Source: Actinomadura sp. K4S16 (GTDB taxonomy: Bacteria; Actinomycetota; Actinomycetes; Streptosporangiales; Streptosporangiaceae). Taken from it: a stretch of DNA of 64,000 bases. Both the position numbers and the translations under genes were made by a program. This document shows, in pieces, positions 42,457-53,171 of the stretch (position 1 is the first letter of the stretch; each line of letters begins with the position of its first letter). Location: contig NZ_BDDE01000011.1 of the NCBI RefSeq assembly GCF_008327685.1, positions 544,764 through 608,763 of the forward strand. Direction: 5' to 3'. The notes beneath the pieces are model-generated. The model was not told the DNA's origin. It was given only the letters and a program-made list of their open reading frames with translations, and did not search any database.

Positions 42457-42555
42457 GCCGCGATCTTCCCAGAGGCTCCGCGCGGGCGCGTTCTACCCCG
42501 CGGACGGCGGTTGCGGCAACGGGGGCGGCGCGGGTTAACGTCGGGGACGACAGAT

Positions 42556-44419
<1,864 letters not shown>

Positions 44420-44459
44420 CCGGCCGGAGGGCCGGAGGGGCGCCGCCCGGGGCGCCGAC

Positions 44460-44490
44460 GGGCCCGCCGCGCACCGTGCGCGGCGGGCCC
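44460..44490 (+). terminator. Perfect 14-bp hairpin terminator after thiC
   Basis: Positions 44460-44473 and 44477-44490 are exact inverted copies with a 3-base loop, 40 bp beyond the thiC stop. Confidence 0.8.
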
Positions 44491-44622
44491 TGGCAGGTCA
44501 GGGCGCATCCCGGCGCGGGGGCGCGGCGGCGGCGCGGCTAGGATCGAAGGACCGTTCCAAAGCCGCGGATCCCTCCGATAGCCGCAGGCCCGCTCCACCC
44601 GCCGGAAGGATCGACGACCCAG

Positions 44623-45204
44623 GTGACCAGCGACGACACGCCGAAGGCGCGTGCGGTGCGCGCGGACGTGCGGCGCAACCGCGCGCGGCTGCTCGCCGCG
44701 GCGCGGGAGACCTTCCAGAGCCGGGGCGCGGGCGCCTCCCTGGAGGGCGTCGCGCGGCTCGCGGGCGTCGGCATCGGAACGCTCTACCGCCACTTCCCCA
44801 CCCGGCAGGACCTCCTGGAGGCCCTGCTCGCCGACGTCTACGACGGGCTGGCGGCCGCCGCGCGCGACCTGCTGGACTCCCCCTCCCCCGGCGAGGCGCT
44901 GCTGGCCTGGCTGCGGACGTTCGTCTCGGAGGTCACGGCGTTCCCGGGGATGGCGGCCTCGGCGGTGGTGTCGCTGCGCGACCCCCGGCTGGAGGACTCG
45001 GGCTCCCGCACGGCGATGTTCGAGGCGGGCGCGGCGCTGCTCGCCCGCGCGCAGCGCGCCGGGGACGCGCCCGCGGACGCCGCGTTCGGCGACGTGCTGG
45101 GGCTCGCGGGCGCGATCGCGACGGTCGCCGAGAGGGACCCCGGCGCCGCCGGCCGGATGCTGTCGCTCGCCGCCGCCGGAGTGGTGCCGGGCGGCGCGCG
45201 CTAG
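44623..45204 (+). CDS. TetR/AcrR family transcriptional regulator
   Basis: A 193-residue repressor. The helix-turn-helix is RADVRRNRARLLAAARETFQSRGAGASLEGVARLAGVGIGTLYRHFPTRQDLLEALL, the common TetR form. The C-terminal helical domain (AAARDLLDSPSPGEALLAWLRTFVSEVTAFPGMAASAVVSL) matches SbtR-type regulators. The GTG at 44623 has GGAAGGA further upstream at 44603-44609. No divergent partner is close, so the target is not evident: thiC lies upstream and a phosphoesterase converges. Confidence 0.85.
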   Translation: MTSDDTPKARAVRADVRRNRARLLAAARETFQSRGAGASLEGVARLAGVGIGTLYRHFPTRQDLLEALLADVYDGLAAAARDLLDSPSPGEALLAWLRTFVSEVTAFPGMAASAVVSLRDPRLEDSGSRTAMFEAGAALLARAQRAGDAPADAAFGDVLGLAGAIATVAERDPGAAGRMLSLAAAGVVPGGAR

Positions 45205-45223
45205 GACCGGCCGATCGCGGCGG

Positions 45224-46060
45224 TCAGGACGTCTCCGGGTCGGGCAGGACGCGGCGGGGACCGCGCGGGGCGTCGGCCCGCCGCCGCCACTCGCGCGGAT
45301 AGCCGACCGACACCTCGATGTGCGGGACGCCGTCGGTCCAGATCGTCCGGGGGATGTGCAGGTGCCCGTACACGACGGAGACCGCCCCGAACCGGCTGTG
45401 CCAGTCCGCGGTCCGCTCGGTGCCGCACCACTGGGCGAACTCGGGGTACCACAGGACGCGGGTGGGTTCGCGGACGAGCGGCCAGTGGTTGACCAGGACG
45501 GTCCTCGTCCCCGGCTCCAGGGCGGACAGGCGCCGCTCGGTGTAGTCGATCCTGGCGTCGCACCAGGCGTCCCGGCCGGGATGCGGATCGGGGTGCAGGT
45601 AGACCTCGTCGGTGCACACGACGCCCGCCTCGTGCGCGACCTTGAGGGCCTCCTCCTTGGTGGACGTCCCGTCCGGTCGGAACGTGTAGTCGTACAGGAT
45701 GAACAGCGGCGCGACCGTGACGGCGCCGTCAGGTCCGTCCCAGACGGGGTAGGGGTCCTCGGGGGTCAGCACGCCGAGGCCGCGGCACATGTCGACGAGC
45801 CGGCGGTAGCGGGCCTCGCCGCGCAGCTGCACGGGATCGCCCTTGACGGTCCACAGCTCGTGGTTGCCGGGGACCCAGAGCACGGTGGCGAAGCGTCCGG
45901 CGAGGGTGCGGAGCGTCCACTCGACGTCGGCGAAGCGCTCGCCGACGTCGCCCGCCACGATCAGCCAGTCGTCCTCGGACGCGGGCCGCAGCCCCTCGAC
46001 GAACGCGCGGTTCTCCGGGAACCCCACGTGCAGGTCGCTGATCGCGTAGACGCCGCCCAT
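45224..46060 (-). CDS. Metallophosphoesterase
   Basis: A 278-residue calcineurin-like phosphoesterase. All five metal-site motifs are visible in order: ISDLHVG at the N terminus, AGDVGERF, VPGNHELW, VNHWPLV and YGHLHIPR. Nothing suggests secretion. It removes phosphate from an unknown substrate. It lies between TetR, convergent, and the ArsR gene on the same strand with a 26-bp gap, so it could be read through from the ArsR promoter. Confidence 0.85.
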   Translation of the reverse strand: MGGVYAISDLHVGFPENRAFVEGLRPASEDDWLIVAGDVGERFADVEWTLRTLAGRFATVLWVPGNHELWTVKGDPVQLRGEARYRRLVDMCRGLGVLTPEDPYPVWDGPDGAVTVAPLFILYDYTFRPDGTSTKEEALKVAHEAGVVCTDEVYLHPDPHPGRDAWCDARIDYTERRLSALEPGTRTVLVNHWPLVREPTRVLWYPEFAQWCGTERTADWHSRFGAVSVVYGHLHIPRTIWTDGVPHIEVSVGYPREWRRRADAPRGPRRVLPDPETS

Positions 46061-46086
46061 TCAGCGATCGTAAGCCCCGCCGCGCC

Positions 46087-46653
46087 TCAGTCGCCGTCGG
46101 CGGGGAGGGTGAACAGGCGGATGTGGACGGGGCGGGCGCCCGGCGGCGCGTCCTCCCGGCTGTGCGCGTGCTCGTGCAGCAGGCGGATATAGGCCTCGAA
46201 GAACTCGGCCAGGCCCTCCTCGGTCATGTGGGCGAAACCCCGCGACATCCGCGCCCAGGCCTGGTCCCGCTCGTAGGCGGCGGGGAGCCCGGCGAACAGC
46301 TCCATGTCCTCGGCGTGGCCGACCCGCATCAACTCGGCCAGGACCGGCCTGTCCTCGGGCGGGAGGGAGCCGGGGTGGGGCGCGCGGATGTCGCGGAGCC
46401 CCTCGGTCCGGCGCCACCAGCGCTCCCGGCCGCCCGAACGCTCCGGGATCTCCTCGATGAACCCGTGCTTCTCCAACTGGCGCAGGTGGTAGCTGGTCGT
46501 GCCGGTGTTGGCGCCGAGCGCCTCGCCGATCGTCGTGGACGTCGCGGGGCCGTGCACCTGCAGCCGGTGCAGGATCCGGCGCCGCAGCGGGTGGCTCAGC
46601 GCCTTCATGCGCCCCGGGTCGTCCAGGACGACGGGCTCCTCCTCGTCCTTCAT
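46087..46653 (-). CDS. ArsR-type winged helix regulator
   Basis: A 188-residue regulator. Helix-turn-helix near residues 15-75: RMKALSHPLRRRILHRLQVHGPATSTTIGEALGANTGTTSYHLRQLEKHGFIEEIPE. It lacks the cysteine metal box of true ArsR repressors. Residues ~85-175 are a helical ligand or dimerisation part (EEGLAEFFEAYIRLLHEHAHSR). It diverges from a signal-peptide hydrolase gene with an 80-bp gap that holds two TTTGCAGAG direct repeats, probably its operator. The ATG at 46653 is the first in the frame. Confidence 0.85.
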   Translation of the reverse strand: MKDEEEPVVLDDPGRMKALSHPLRRRILHRLQVHGPATSTTIGEALGANTGTTSYHLRQLEKHGFIEEIPERSGGRERWWRRTEGLRDIRAPHPGSLPPEDRPVLAELMRVGHAEDMELFAGLPAAYERDQAWARMSRGFAHMTEEGLAEFFEAYIRLLHEHAHSREDAPPGARPVHIRLFTLPADGD

Positions 46654-46682
46654 GGGGAGAAGCCTAGTACCGCAGACGTATA

Positions 46683-46716
46683 TTTGCAGAGAAGTCTTTG
46701 CAGAGGTTTCTCTGTA
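46683..46716. promoter_or_regulatory. Direct and inverted repeats, probable ArsR-type operator
   Basis: TTTGCAGAG occurs at 46683-46691 and again at 46697-46705, then TTTCTCTG (46707-46714) is an inverted relative. The stretch is AT-rich and lies between two divergent genes, covering both promoters. Confidence 0.5.
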
Positions 46717-46733
46717 GTTCTAGGGTCGCCGCC

Positions 46734-48179
46734 ATGAGAACCGCGATGACCCTCCTCCTGGCGCTGCTGCTCGGCGCCTTCTGGGCCGCGCCCGCCCGGG
46801 CCGGCGCCGGCGGCGGCCCGGGCCGGATCCCCGCACCGCCCGGCCTGACCTCGACGGACGTGGCCTTCACGGGCGCGGGCGGGCTGACCCTGTACGGCAC
46901 GGTCCTCGCCCCGGCGGTGAAGGGGCCGCCCCGTCCCGGCGTCGTGCTCGTCACCGGGTCCGGCGCCGGGGTGCCGCGCGAGCACCTGCTCACCGAGGCG
47001 ACGGAGTTCGCGCGGCGCGGCCTCGCCGTGCTGATCTACGACAAGAGGTCGGCGGGGTACACCGCACTGCGCCGCGACTACTCCGAGCTCGCCGAGGACG
47101 CGCTCGGCGGGCTGCGGGCCCTGCGCGCCCGCCCCGGCGTCGACCCCCGGAAGGTCGGCCTGTGGGGGCTCAGCGAGGGCGGCTGGGTCGCGCCGCTCGC
47201 CGCGTCCCGCTCGGCCGAGGCGGCCTTCGTGATCGTCGTCGGCGGCAACGCCATGACGCCGATCCGCCAGCAGACCTGGAACGAGGTCTCCGACCTGCGC
47301 AGGGTCGGCGTCTCGGGGTCGCTGATCGACCGCGGCAAGCCGGCCCTGGCCCGGCTCGCCGGCGACGCCGGCGTGTTCGCCGAGGCCTACTTCGACGCGC
47401 CGGCCGTGCTGGCGCGCGTGCGGCAGCCCCTGCTCGGCGTCTGGGGCGAGCACGACCTGCAGACCCCGCCCGAGGACAATCCGCCGCTGTTCGCGAAGGC
47501 CCTGAGGCGGGGCGGCAACGACCACTGCACCTTCCGGTTCTTCGCCGGAGCCGACCACGCCGCGCACCTGACCCCGGACGGCGGGATCACCCGCGGCCCC
47601 GAACTCGCACCCGGCTACGCCGACCTCGTCGGCGCCTGGGTGCGCGACGTCACGAGCGGCAAGCCCCCCGCGGCCGACACGGCGACGCCGCCTGGTGGGG
47701 CGGCGACCCCGCCCCACCAGGCGCACGCCAGCACCGAGGTGCCCCCGCTGGCGTGGTGGGAGTCGCGGTGGGTGCACCTGGCGGCGGCCGTGCTCTTCCT
47801 CGTGGGATTCCTCGCCTACCCGCTGGCCGCGCTCGTGCGCAGGCTGCGCGGGCGGAGGGTGCGGCCGGTGAGCCGCTGGGCCCGGCTGCTCGCCGGGGCC
47901 GGACTCGTCGCCACCTTCGGCCCGGTCGTCTACCTCCTGTCCCTCGTCGCGGGCAGCGATCCGAGCCCCGGTCCCGTCCTCGGCGGCAGGCCGCTGCCGT
48001 GGCTGGTCCTCCAGGGGCTCGCCGCGGCGACGGTCGTGGCGGCGGCCGGAACGACGCTGGCGTGGCGCCGGACGGGGGCGACCGTCCCCCGCGGCGAGCG
48101 CGTGCGGCTCGGGCTGCTGCTGGCCGCCGGCGCGGTCTTCGTCCCGTGGGGCGTCCACTGGGGCGTGCTGCTCCCGTGA
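46734..48179 (+). CDS. Secreted/membrane alpha/beta hydrolase
   Basis: A 481-residue protein with a signal peptide (MRTAMTLLLALLLGAFWAAP, cleavage near ARA-GAGG). Residues ~40-310 form an alpha/beta hydrolase: GVVLVTGSGAGVP as oxyanion strand, nucleophile GLWGLSEGGWVAP, acid in GVWGEHDLQTPP and His in GADHAAHLTPDG. Residues ~340-480 carry about four membrane helices. The enzyme domain should therefore be outside the cell, tethered by the C-terminal helices. Substrate unknown; peptide or ester is possible. Divergent from the ArsR gene, closed by a perfect hairpin. Confidence 0.8.
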   Translation: MRTAMTLLLALLLGAFWAAPARAGAGGGPGRIPAPPGLTSTDVAFTGAGGLTLYGTVLAPAVKGPPRPGVVLVTGSGAGVPREHLLTEATEFARRGLAVLIYDKRSAGYTALRRDYSELAEDALGGLRALRARPGVDPRKVGLWGLSEGGWVAPLAASRSAEAAFVIVVGGNAMTPIRQQTWNEVSDLRRVGVSGSLIDRGKPALARLAGDAGVFAEAYFDAPAVLARVRQPLLGVWGEHDLQTPPEDNPPLFAKALRRGGNDHCTFRFFAGADHAAHLTPDGGITRGPELAPGYADLVGAWVRDVTSGKPPAADTATPPGGAATPPHQAHASTEVPPLAWWESRWVHLAAAVLFLVGFLAYPLAALVRRLRGRRVRPVSRWARLLAGAGLVATFGPVVYLLSLVAGSDPSPGPVLGGRPLPWLVLQGLAAATVVAAAGTTLAWRRTGATVPRGERVRLGLLLAAGAVFVPWGVHWGVLLP

Positions 48180-48189
48180 GCGCGGCTCG

Positions 48190-48221
48190 GGGCCCGTGCT
48201 CCGGGAAGGGAGCACGGGCCC
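48190..48221. terminator. Perfect 13-bp hairpin between hydrolase and DUF1772 gene
   Basis: GGGCCCGTGCTCC (48190-48202) and GGAGCACGGGCCC (48209-48221) with a 6-base loop lie between two convergent genes. Confidence 0.8.
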
Positions 48222-48240
48222 TCGGCGCCGCCGGCCCGGG

Positions 48241-48744
48241 TCAGCCGTCCTTGCCCCAGACGTAGACGGCCAGGCTCATCGCGAGGAGGCTCGCCCAGCT
48301 GAACACGGCCCGGACGGTGTTCCACGCCGTCCAGCGGCCGGAGTAGTCCGACCAGATCCTCGCCGCCCCGGACGCGTCCTTCGGGATCGTGACGCCGTCC
48401 AGGTCGTTGTTCATCGGGATGTTCACCGCGAAGCTCGGAAGGAGCGCGCCCACGAAGTACAGTCCGGCCGCGGCGAAGAAGAGCAGGGCCGCCGACTTCT
48501 GGTCCATGGTGAGCAGCAGCACTCCCGCCGCCGCCGCCAGGACGGGCACCAGGAGGAACATCGCCACGAAGACCGGGTTCTGGATCCGCTGGTTGATGCC
48601 CTGCATGGCGTCGACGGCCGACGCGGGGCGGGCCGCGTTCAGACCGGGCATCACCCCGGTGGAGAAGCCGAAGAACGTTCCGGCCATCCCGGCCGCCATG
48701 ATGATGGAAAGGGTCGCGGAGACGCCCGCGAGAGACGATTTCAT
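48241..48744 (-). CDS. DUF1772 (anthrone oxygenase family) membrane protein
   Basis: A 167-residue protein with four hydrophobic helices. The family motifs are GTFFGFSTGVMPGL, the FLLVPVLAAAAGVLLL helix, and VNIPMNNDLDG in the last part. DUF1772 members are linked to anthrone oxygenase. Its function in actinobacteria is unknown. It lies 18 bp after the NmrA-type gene on the same strand and is probably co-transcribed with it, under the AraC regulator that diverges upstream. Confidence 0.85.
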   Translation of the reverse strand: MKSSLAGVSATLSIIMAAGMAGTFFGFSTGVMPGLNAARPASAVDAMQGINQRIQNPVFVAMFLLVPVLAAAAGVLLLTMDQKSAALLFFAAAGLYFVGALLPSFAVNIPMNNDLDGVTIPKDASGAARIWSDYSGRWTAWNTVRAVFSWASLLAMSLAVYVWGKDG

Positions 48745-48762
48745 GATGGTCAGGTCCTCGGG

Positions 48763-49611
48763 TCAGTGGTTCCAGATGCCGCTGGCGGCGGCGTCGCGCG
48801 CGTACTCGGAGAAGTCCCGCGGCTTGCGGCCGAGGGCCCGCTCGACGCCGTCGGCGGGCCGGGCGTTGCGGCCGTCCAGCACGGTGGTGAACAGGTAGGT
48901 CAGGAGGGCGATGACGTCCTCGGGCACGCCGTGCTCCCGGAGGGCCGCCGCGTGGTCGTCCGCGCCGACGGGGACGAAGGCGATCCCGCGCCCGGCGGCG
49001 CGGCCGATCTCGGCGACCGCCTCGGCGAACGTGAGCGCCCGCGGGCCGGTCACCTCGTAGACCTCGCCGGCGTGCCCGTCCCGGGTGAGCGCCTCGACGG
49101 CCACGTCCGCGATGTCGTCGGCGTCCACGAACGGCTCGGGCACGTCGCCCGCCGGGAGGACCACCTCGCCCGCCCGCACGGGGTCGAGCAGGTAGTCCTC
49201 GCTGAAGTTCTGCGCGAACCAGCTCGACCGCACGACCGTCCACCGCAGGCCCGACGCCGCCACGATCCGCTCGCACTCCCGCGCCTCGGGCTCGCCACGC
49301 CCCGACAGCAGGACCACGCGCCGCACGCCCGCGTCCGCCGCCGCGGCGGTGAACGCGCGGATGGCGTCGGGGGCGCCGGGCACGGCCAGGTCGGGGTAGT
49401 AGGAGAGGTAGACGTTCTCGACGTTCCGCAGGACGGGCGCCCAGGTCGACTCGTCCTCCCAGTCGAAGGGCGGCGAGGCCGACCGCGAGCCCATCCGGAC
49501 CGGGACGTCCCGCGCCTCCAGCCGCTCGACGACGCGGCGGCCGGTCTTGCCGGTCCCGCCGAGGACGAGGGTGAGGCCGCTTTCGATGATGTCCGCTGCG
49601 CTGTTCGTCAT
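48763..49611 (-). CDS. NmrA-like NAD(P)-binding protein
   Basis: A 282-residue Rossmann protein of the NmrA/atypical SDR group. The nucleotide site is LTLVLGGTGKTGRRVVERL; other markers are RRVVLLSGRG, SSWFAQNFSEDYLLDPV and ALTFAEAVAEIGRAAGR. There is no YxxxK catalytic pair, as usual for this group, so it may sense redox state or reduce a quinone-like compound. The ATG at 49611 lies about 80 bp from the divergent AraC gene start. It is followed by DUF1772, a recurrent pair with AraC. Confidence 0.88.
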   Translation of the reverse strand: MTNSAADIIESGLTLVLGGTGKTGRRVVERLEARDVPVRMGSRSASPPFDWEDESTWAPVLRNVENVYLSYYPDLAVPGAPDAIRAFTAAAADAGVRRVVLLSGRGEPEARECERIVAASGLRWTVVRSSWFAQNFSEDYLLDPVRAGEVVLPAGDVPEPFVDADDIADVAVEALTRDGHAGEVYEVTGPRALTFAEAVAEIGRAAGRGIAFVPVGADDHAAALREHGVPEDVIALLTYLFTTVLDGRNARPADGVERALGRKPRDFSEYARDAAASGIWNH

Positions 49612-49693
49612 GCCTTCGAGTCAACTGCCGGGCGGTTCCGGCCACCATCGTCGAGACGCTCGCCCCCATACGCGAGCGTCTACGCTGGCCCCC

Positions 49694-50635
49694 ATGGACG
49701 CCCTGGCCGAACTCCTCGACGGTCCGCGCGCGCGGGGAGCGTTCATGCTGCGCTCCACCCTCGCCCGGCCCTGGTCGCTCCGGATCCAGGACGAAGCGCC
49801 CCTGACCCTTCTCTCCATGGTCAGGGACGAGGCGTGGCTGATACCCGACGAGGGCGAACCGCAGCGCGTCGGCCCCGGCGACATGGCCGTCTTCCGCGGC
49901 CCGGACCCCTACACCGTCAGCGACGACCCCGCGACCGCGCCGCAGGTCGTCATCCATCCCGGGCAGCGCTGCACCACCCCGGACGGGACGAGCCTCTCGG
50001 AGGCGATGGACCTCGGCGTCCGCGCCTGGGGCAACGACCCCGGCGGCTCGGCGGTCATGCTGATCGGCACCTACCAGATGCGCGGCGCCGTCACCCAGCG
50101 GCTGCTGGCCGCGCTGCCCCCGGTGGCGGTCGTCCGCGGCGACACCTGGAAGTCGCCGCTCGTCGCCGTGCTGCAGGAGGAGATCGGCAAGGACGAGCCC
50201 GGCCAGGACGTCGTCCTCGACCGGCTCCTCGACCTGCTGCTCATCGCGACGCTGCGCGCCTGGTTCTCCCGCCCGGACTCGGCCGCGCCCGGCTGGTACC
50301 GGGCCCACGGCGACCCGGTCGTCGGCCCCGCGCTCCGGCTCCTGCACGACGACCTGGCGCACCCGTGGACGGTCGCGGACCTCGCGGCCGGGGTCGGGGC
50401 GTCCCGCGCGGCGCTCGCGCAGCGGTTCGCGAAGCTGGTCGGCGAGCCGCCCATGGCCTACCTCACCGGCGTCCGCCTCGCGCAGGCCGCCGACCTCCTG
50501 CGCGAGACGGACGCGACGCTGGAGGCGGTGGCCCGCCGGGTCGGCTACGGCACCGCGTTCGCGCTGAGCACGGCGTTCAAGCGCGAGCACGGCGTCAGCC
50601 CGCAGGAGTACCGCGCCGGGGCGGCGGCCGGCTGA
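49694..50635 (+). CDS. AraC family transcriptional regulator with cupin sensor
   Basis: A 313-residue regulator. Residues ~1-200 are a cupin-like sensor (DEAWLIPDEGEPQRVGPGDMAVFRGPDPYTV and RVVIHPGQRC type strands); residues ~215-310 are two AraC helix-turn-helix motifs (HPWTVADLAAGVGASRAALAQRFAKLVGEPPMAYLTGVRLAQAADLL and LEAVARRVGYGTAFALSTAFKREHGVSPQEYR). Diverges from the NmrA and DUF1772 genes, which it probably activates. Starts at the ATG 49694, since the shared gap is small. Many such AraC/NmrA/DUF1772 groups respond to redox-active compounds, but that is by analogy. Confidence 0.88.
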   Translation: MDALAELLDGPRARGAFMLRSTLARPWSLRIQDEAPLTLLSMVRDEAWLIPDEGEPQRVGPGDMAVFRGPDPYTVSDDPATAPQVVIHPGQRCTTPDGTSLSEAMDLGVRAWGNDPGGSAVMLIGTYQMRGAVTQRLLAALPPVAVVRGDTWKSPLVAVLQEEIGKDEPGQDVVLDRLLDLLLIATLRAWFSRPDSAAPGWYRAHGDPVVGPALRLLHDDLAHPWTVADLAAGVGASRAALAQRFAKLVGEPPMAYLTGVRLAQAADLLRETDATLEAVARRVGYGTAFALSTAFKREHGVSPQEYRAGAAAG

Positions 50636-50644
50636 CCCGCCGGC

Positions 50645-51772
50645 TCACCCCTCCCGGCGCAGCGTCGGCTCGGCGCGGACGACGGTGTCGTCGGCGGCCT
50701 CGGGGATGAACGGGATCACGAACGCGTAGTCGGCGAGGACCGACTCGGGCACCTCGCCCGACTCGCCGAAGGCGGCGATCTCGCCCCAGCAGGGCGAGCC
50801 GAGGGAGCCGCTGCGGTGCCGGACCGACAGCCCCGCGCACAGGTTGGCGAACCGCAGCCGCTCGGGCAGCGCGAGCCCGGCGAGGGTCGCGAACACGAAG
50901 CCCGCGGCGAACACGTCGCCCGCGCCGGTCGGGTCGAGCGCCCGCACCGGCAGCGCGCGCGTCTCGGCCCGCTCCCCCGCCGCCGAGTCGATGGCGATCG
51001 CGCCGTCGCCGCCGCACTTGACCACGACGAGCGGCACCCGCTCGGCGAGCGCCTCGGCGGCCTCGGCCGGCGAGCGGGTGCGGGTGTAGGACATCGCCTC
51101 GGCGGCGTTCGGCAGGAAGGCGTCCACGTGCGCGAGGCGGTCGAGGACCTCGGCCGGCCAGGCGCCCGTCTGGTCCCAGCCGAGGTCGCCGAACACCAGC
51201 GTGCCGCGCTCGCGCATCCCGGCCGTCCACGACGGGAGCGGGCGGTCGACGTCCACGACGCACGCCCGCGCGGCCGGCGGCGGCGCGCCGGGACCGTCCG
51301 GGCCCGCCTGCGCGGCCGGGACGGGGCGCTCGAACGTCACCATGCTGCGGTCGGAGTCGTAGGCCATCGACACCGTGACCGGCGTCGACCAGCCCGGCAC
51401 CCGCCGCGACGGCCCGAGGTCGACGCCCTCCTGCTCGGCGAGCGTCCGCCACAGGTAGGCGCCGAACATGTCGTCGCCGAACGGGGCCGCCAGCCCGACC
51501 CGCAGGCCGAGCCGGCTCATCGCGACGGCGATGTTGGCGACGCCGCCCGGCGCGGAGCCGAGGCCGTCGGTGACGATCTCGGTGCCGGGCGGCGGCAGCC
51601 CGGGCAGCCCCGTGAAGATCATGTCCATGAAGACCTGGCCGGTCAGGAAGACGTCCAGCGCGGGCGCCGGGCCCCGCCCGGCGGGCGGCCGGGCGCCCGC
51701 CGCCTCCCGCCCGGCGCAGGGCTCGGCGAGGGACGGCACGGGCGCCCGGCCGGGTGCGGTCTGCTGAGTCAC
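50645..51772 (-). CDS. PfkB family carbohydrate kinase
   Basis: A 375-residue ribokinase-fold kinase. It has the substrate loop GSAPGGVANIAVAMSRLGLRVGLAAPFGDDMFG near the N terminus and the second PfkB signature DPTGAGDVFAAGFVFATLAG with the catalytic Asp. The class phosphorylates a sugar or sugar phosphate; fructokinase, ribokinase and tagatose-6-phosphate kinases are all possible. The GTG at 51772 is chosen because the ~45 residues that follow it are a Pro/Ala-rich tail common in actinobacterial starts; an ATG at 51832 gives a longer form. It follows the secreted protein gene by 67 bp, forming the left arm of the PTS locus. Confidence 0.85.
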   Translation of the reverse strand: MTQQTAPGRAPVPSLAEPCAGREAAGARPPAGRGPAPALDVFLTGQVFMDMIFTGLPGLPPPGTEIVTDGLGSAPGGVANIAVAMSRLGLRVGLAAPFGDDMFGAYLWRTLAEQEGVDLGPSRRVPGWSTPVTVSMAYDSDRSMVTFERPVPAAQAGPDGPGAPPPAARACVVDVDRPLPSWTAGMRERGTLVFGDLGWDQTGAWPAEVLDRLAHVDAFLPNAAEAMSYTRTRSPAEAAEALAERVPLVVVKCGGDGAIAIDSAAGERAETRALPVRALDPTGAGDVFAAGFVFATLAGLALPERLRFANLCAGLSVRHRSGSLGSPCWGEIAAFGESGEVPESVLADYAFVIPFIPEAADDTVVRAEPTLRREG

Positions 51773-51839
51773 GAGGCCCCCAAGGACGAGGCTTGGCACG
51801 TTCCCACGGACCCTAGACCGCGCCACCGACATCGGGCTC

Positions 51840-53171
51840 CTACTTCGGTACGTACAGTCGGATGTCGTCCACCTGCGCCGATCCCTCGTAGAAGTTCATG
51901 TGCGGGTCACCGATCATGAACCGGTCGGGGTAGGCGGACCCGGCCGGCCAGGTGTCGCGGTCGACGAGGGTGCCGCCCGGGCCCGTCCAGGTCCAGTCGG
52001 CGTTGAACCGGCCGTCGTACTCGCCCGGCTTCTGGTTGTAGTGCCAGATCGGCTCGCCGTCCTGGACGAACGCGCGCGTGTAGCGGAAGGTCGCCCGGCC
52101 GACGTGCGCGAAGACCCCGGACATCTCCATGGTGTAGGCGCCGCCGCGCCGCTCCACCGCGAAGGTGTACGGCTCCTTCGGCAGGAGTTCGGGCCTGAGG
52201 TCGACGGTCGAGACGATGGCGCCGCCCTTGCGCAGCCCGCACTCGCTCTCCATCAGGTACTCGGTGCCCGGCATCGTCGGGTAGCGGCGGTCGTCGGTCA
52301 TGAAGATCGCGTTGACGCCGTTGCCGGTTCCGGCGGAGTACGGCTCGTACTGCCCGGTCGCGGGGTTGCAGTACAGCAGGCCCTTGCCGGTGTACTTGTA
52401 CCGGTTGTAGCCGTCCATGGCGACCTTGCGGTGGCCGTGGACGAACACGTTGTTGTGCGGCGCGACCTGCCGGTAGTCCATGATCGACATGTAGTAGAAG
52501 CCGTTGGAGTCGGTCCGGACGTCGGCCCACGCGCACTCGGGCCTGGTGTAGTCGCCGCCCGACGCCCAGGGGAAGTTGGTCTTGCAGCCCTCGGGCGAGT
52601 AGCCGTTGATCCGGCCGTCCGGATAGTCCCACGACCCGTCGCGCCGACCGCCGAAGTCGAGGCCGCGCAGGGTCATCTCCACCCGGTACTCGGCGGGCAG
52701 GTCGCGGGTCGAGCGGATGACGACGCCCGCCTGGTGGCTCGGCTCCTTCAGCAACGCCATGCCCTTGCGGGACGTGAGCGTGGGCGGCGCGTCCGGCCGG
52801 CCGTCTCCGTCGGCGTCCCGGGCGGCCAGCTCGGCGGTGAGCCAGCCGCGCTTCCCGAACGCGAACGACTTGCGGTAGGTCTTCATCTTCGCGAGCTGCT
52901 CGCGGAACGCCGGACCGCCCACCGTGTCGAAGTAGGCGCCGTCGTTGTCGTACATGTCGACGTTGTAGGGACTGGACGGACCGTCGCCGTCCGGCCTCCA
53001 GGGCGTCTTCGCATCGTCGATGCGCCGGTCGAACGGCTCGGAGGCGACCAGCCTCCAGCCGTCCCGCGCCCCCGGCCTGCCCTCGTCGGCCCGGGCCGGC
53101 GCCGCGCAGAGCGCCGCCGGCATGAGCGCGGGCAGGGCGAGCGCCAGTGCGCCGCGCACGAACTTCCTCAT
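51840..53171 (-). CDS. Secreted protein of unknown family (carbohydrate-active candidate)
   Basis: A 443-residue protein with a classical signal peptide (MRKFVRGALALALPALMPAA, cut near ARA-DEGRP). The mature part has an early FDRRIDDAKTPWRPDGDGPSS, a Ca-binding-like loop DADGDGRPDAP, and a long beta-rich body with many Tyr and Trp (WDYPDGRINGYSPEGCKTNFPWASGGDYTRPECAWADV, GTEYLMESECGLRKGGAIVSTVDL), ending VDDIRLYVPK. The beta-rich, aromatic nature suggests a laminarinase-like jelly roll, but I do not recognise the family and see no certain catalytic pair. It diverges from gntR across the dre-like operator, so it may process or bind the substrate of the PTS. Confidence 0.6.
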   Translation of the reverse strand: MRKFVRGALALALPALMPAALCAAPARADEGRPGARDGWRLVASEPFDRRIDDAKTPWRPDGDGPSSPYNVDMYDNDGAYFDTVGGPAFREQLAKMKTYRKSFAFGKRGWLTAELAARDADGDGRPDAPPTLTSRKGMALLKEPSHQAGVVIRSTRDLPAEYRVEMTLRGLDFGGRRDGSWDYPDGRINGYSPEGCKTNFPWASGGDYTRPECAWADVRTDSNGFYYMSIMDYRQVAPHNNVFVHGHRKVAMDGYNRYKYTGKGLLYCNPATGQYEPYSAGTGNGVNAIFMTDDRRYPTMPGTEYLMESECGLRKGGAIVSTVDLRPELLPKEPYTFAVERRGGAYTMEMSGVFAHVGRATFRYTRAFVQDGEPIWHYNQKPGEYDGRFNADWTWTGPGGTLVDRDTWPAGSAYPDRFMIGDPHMNFYEGSAQVDDIRLYVPK

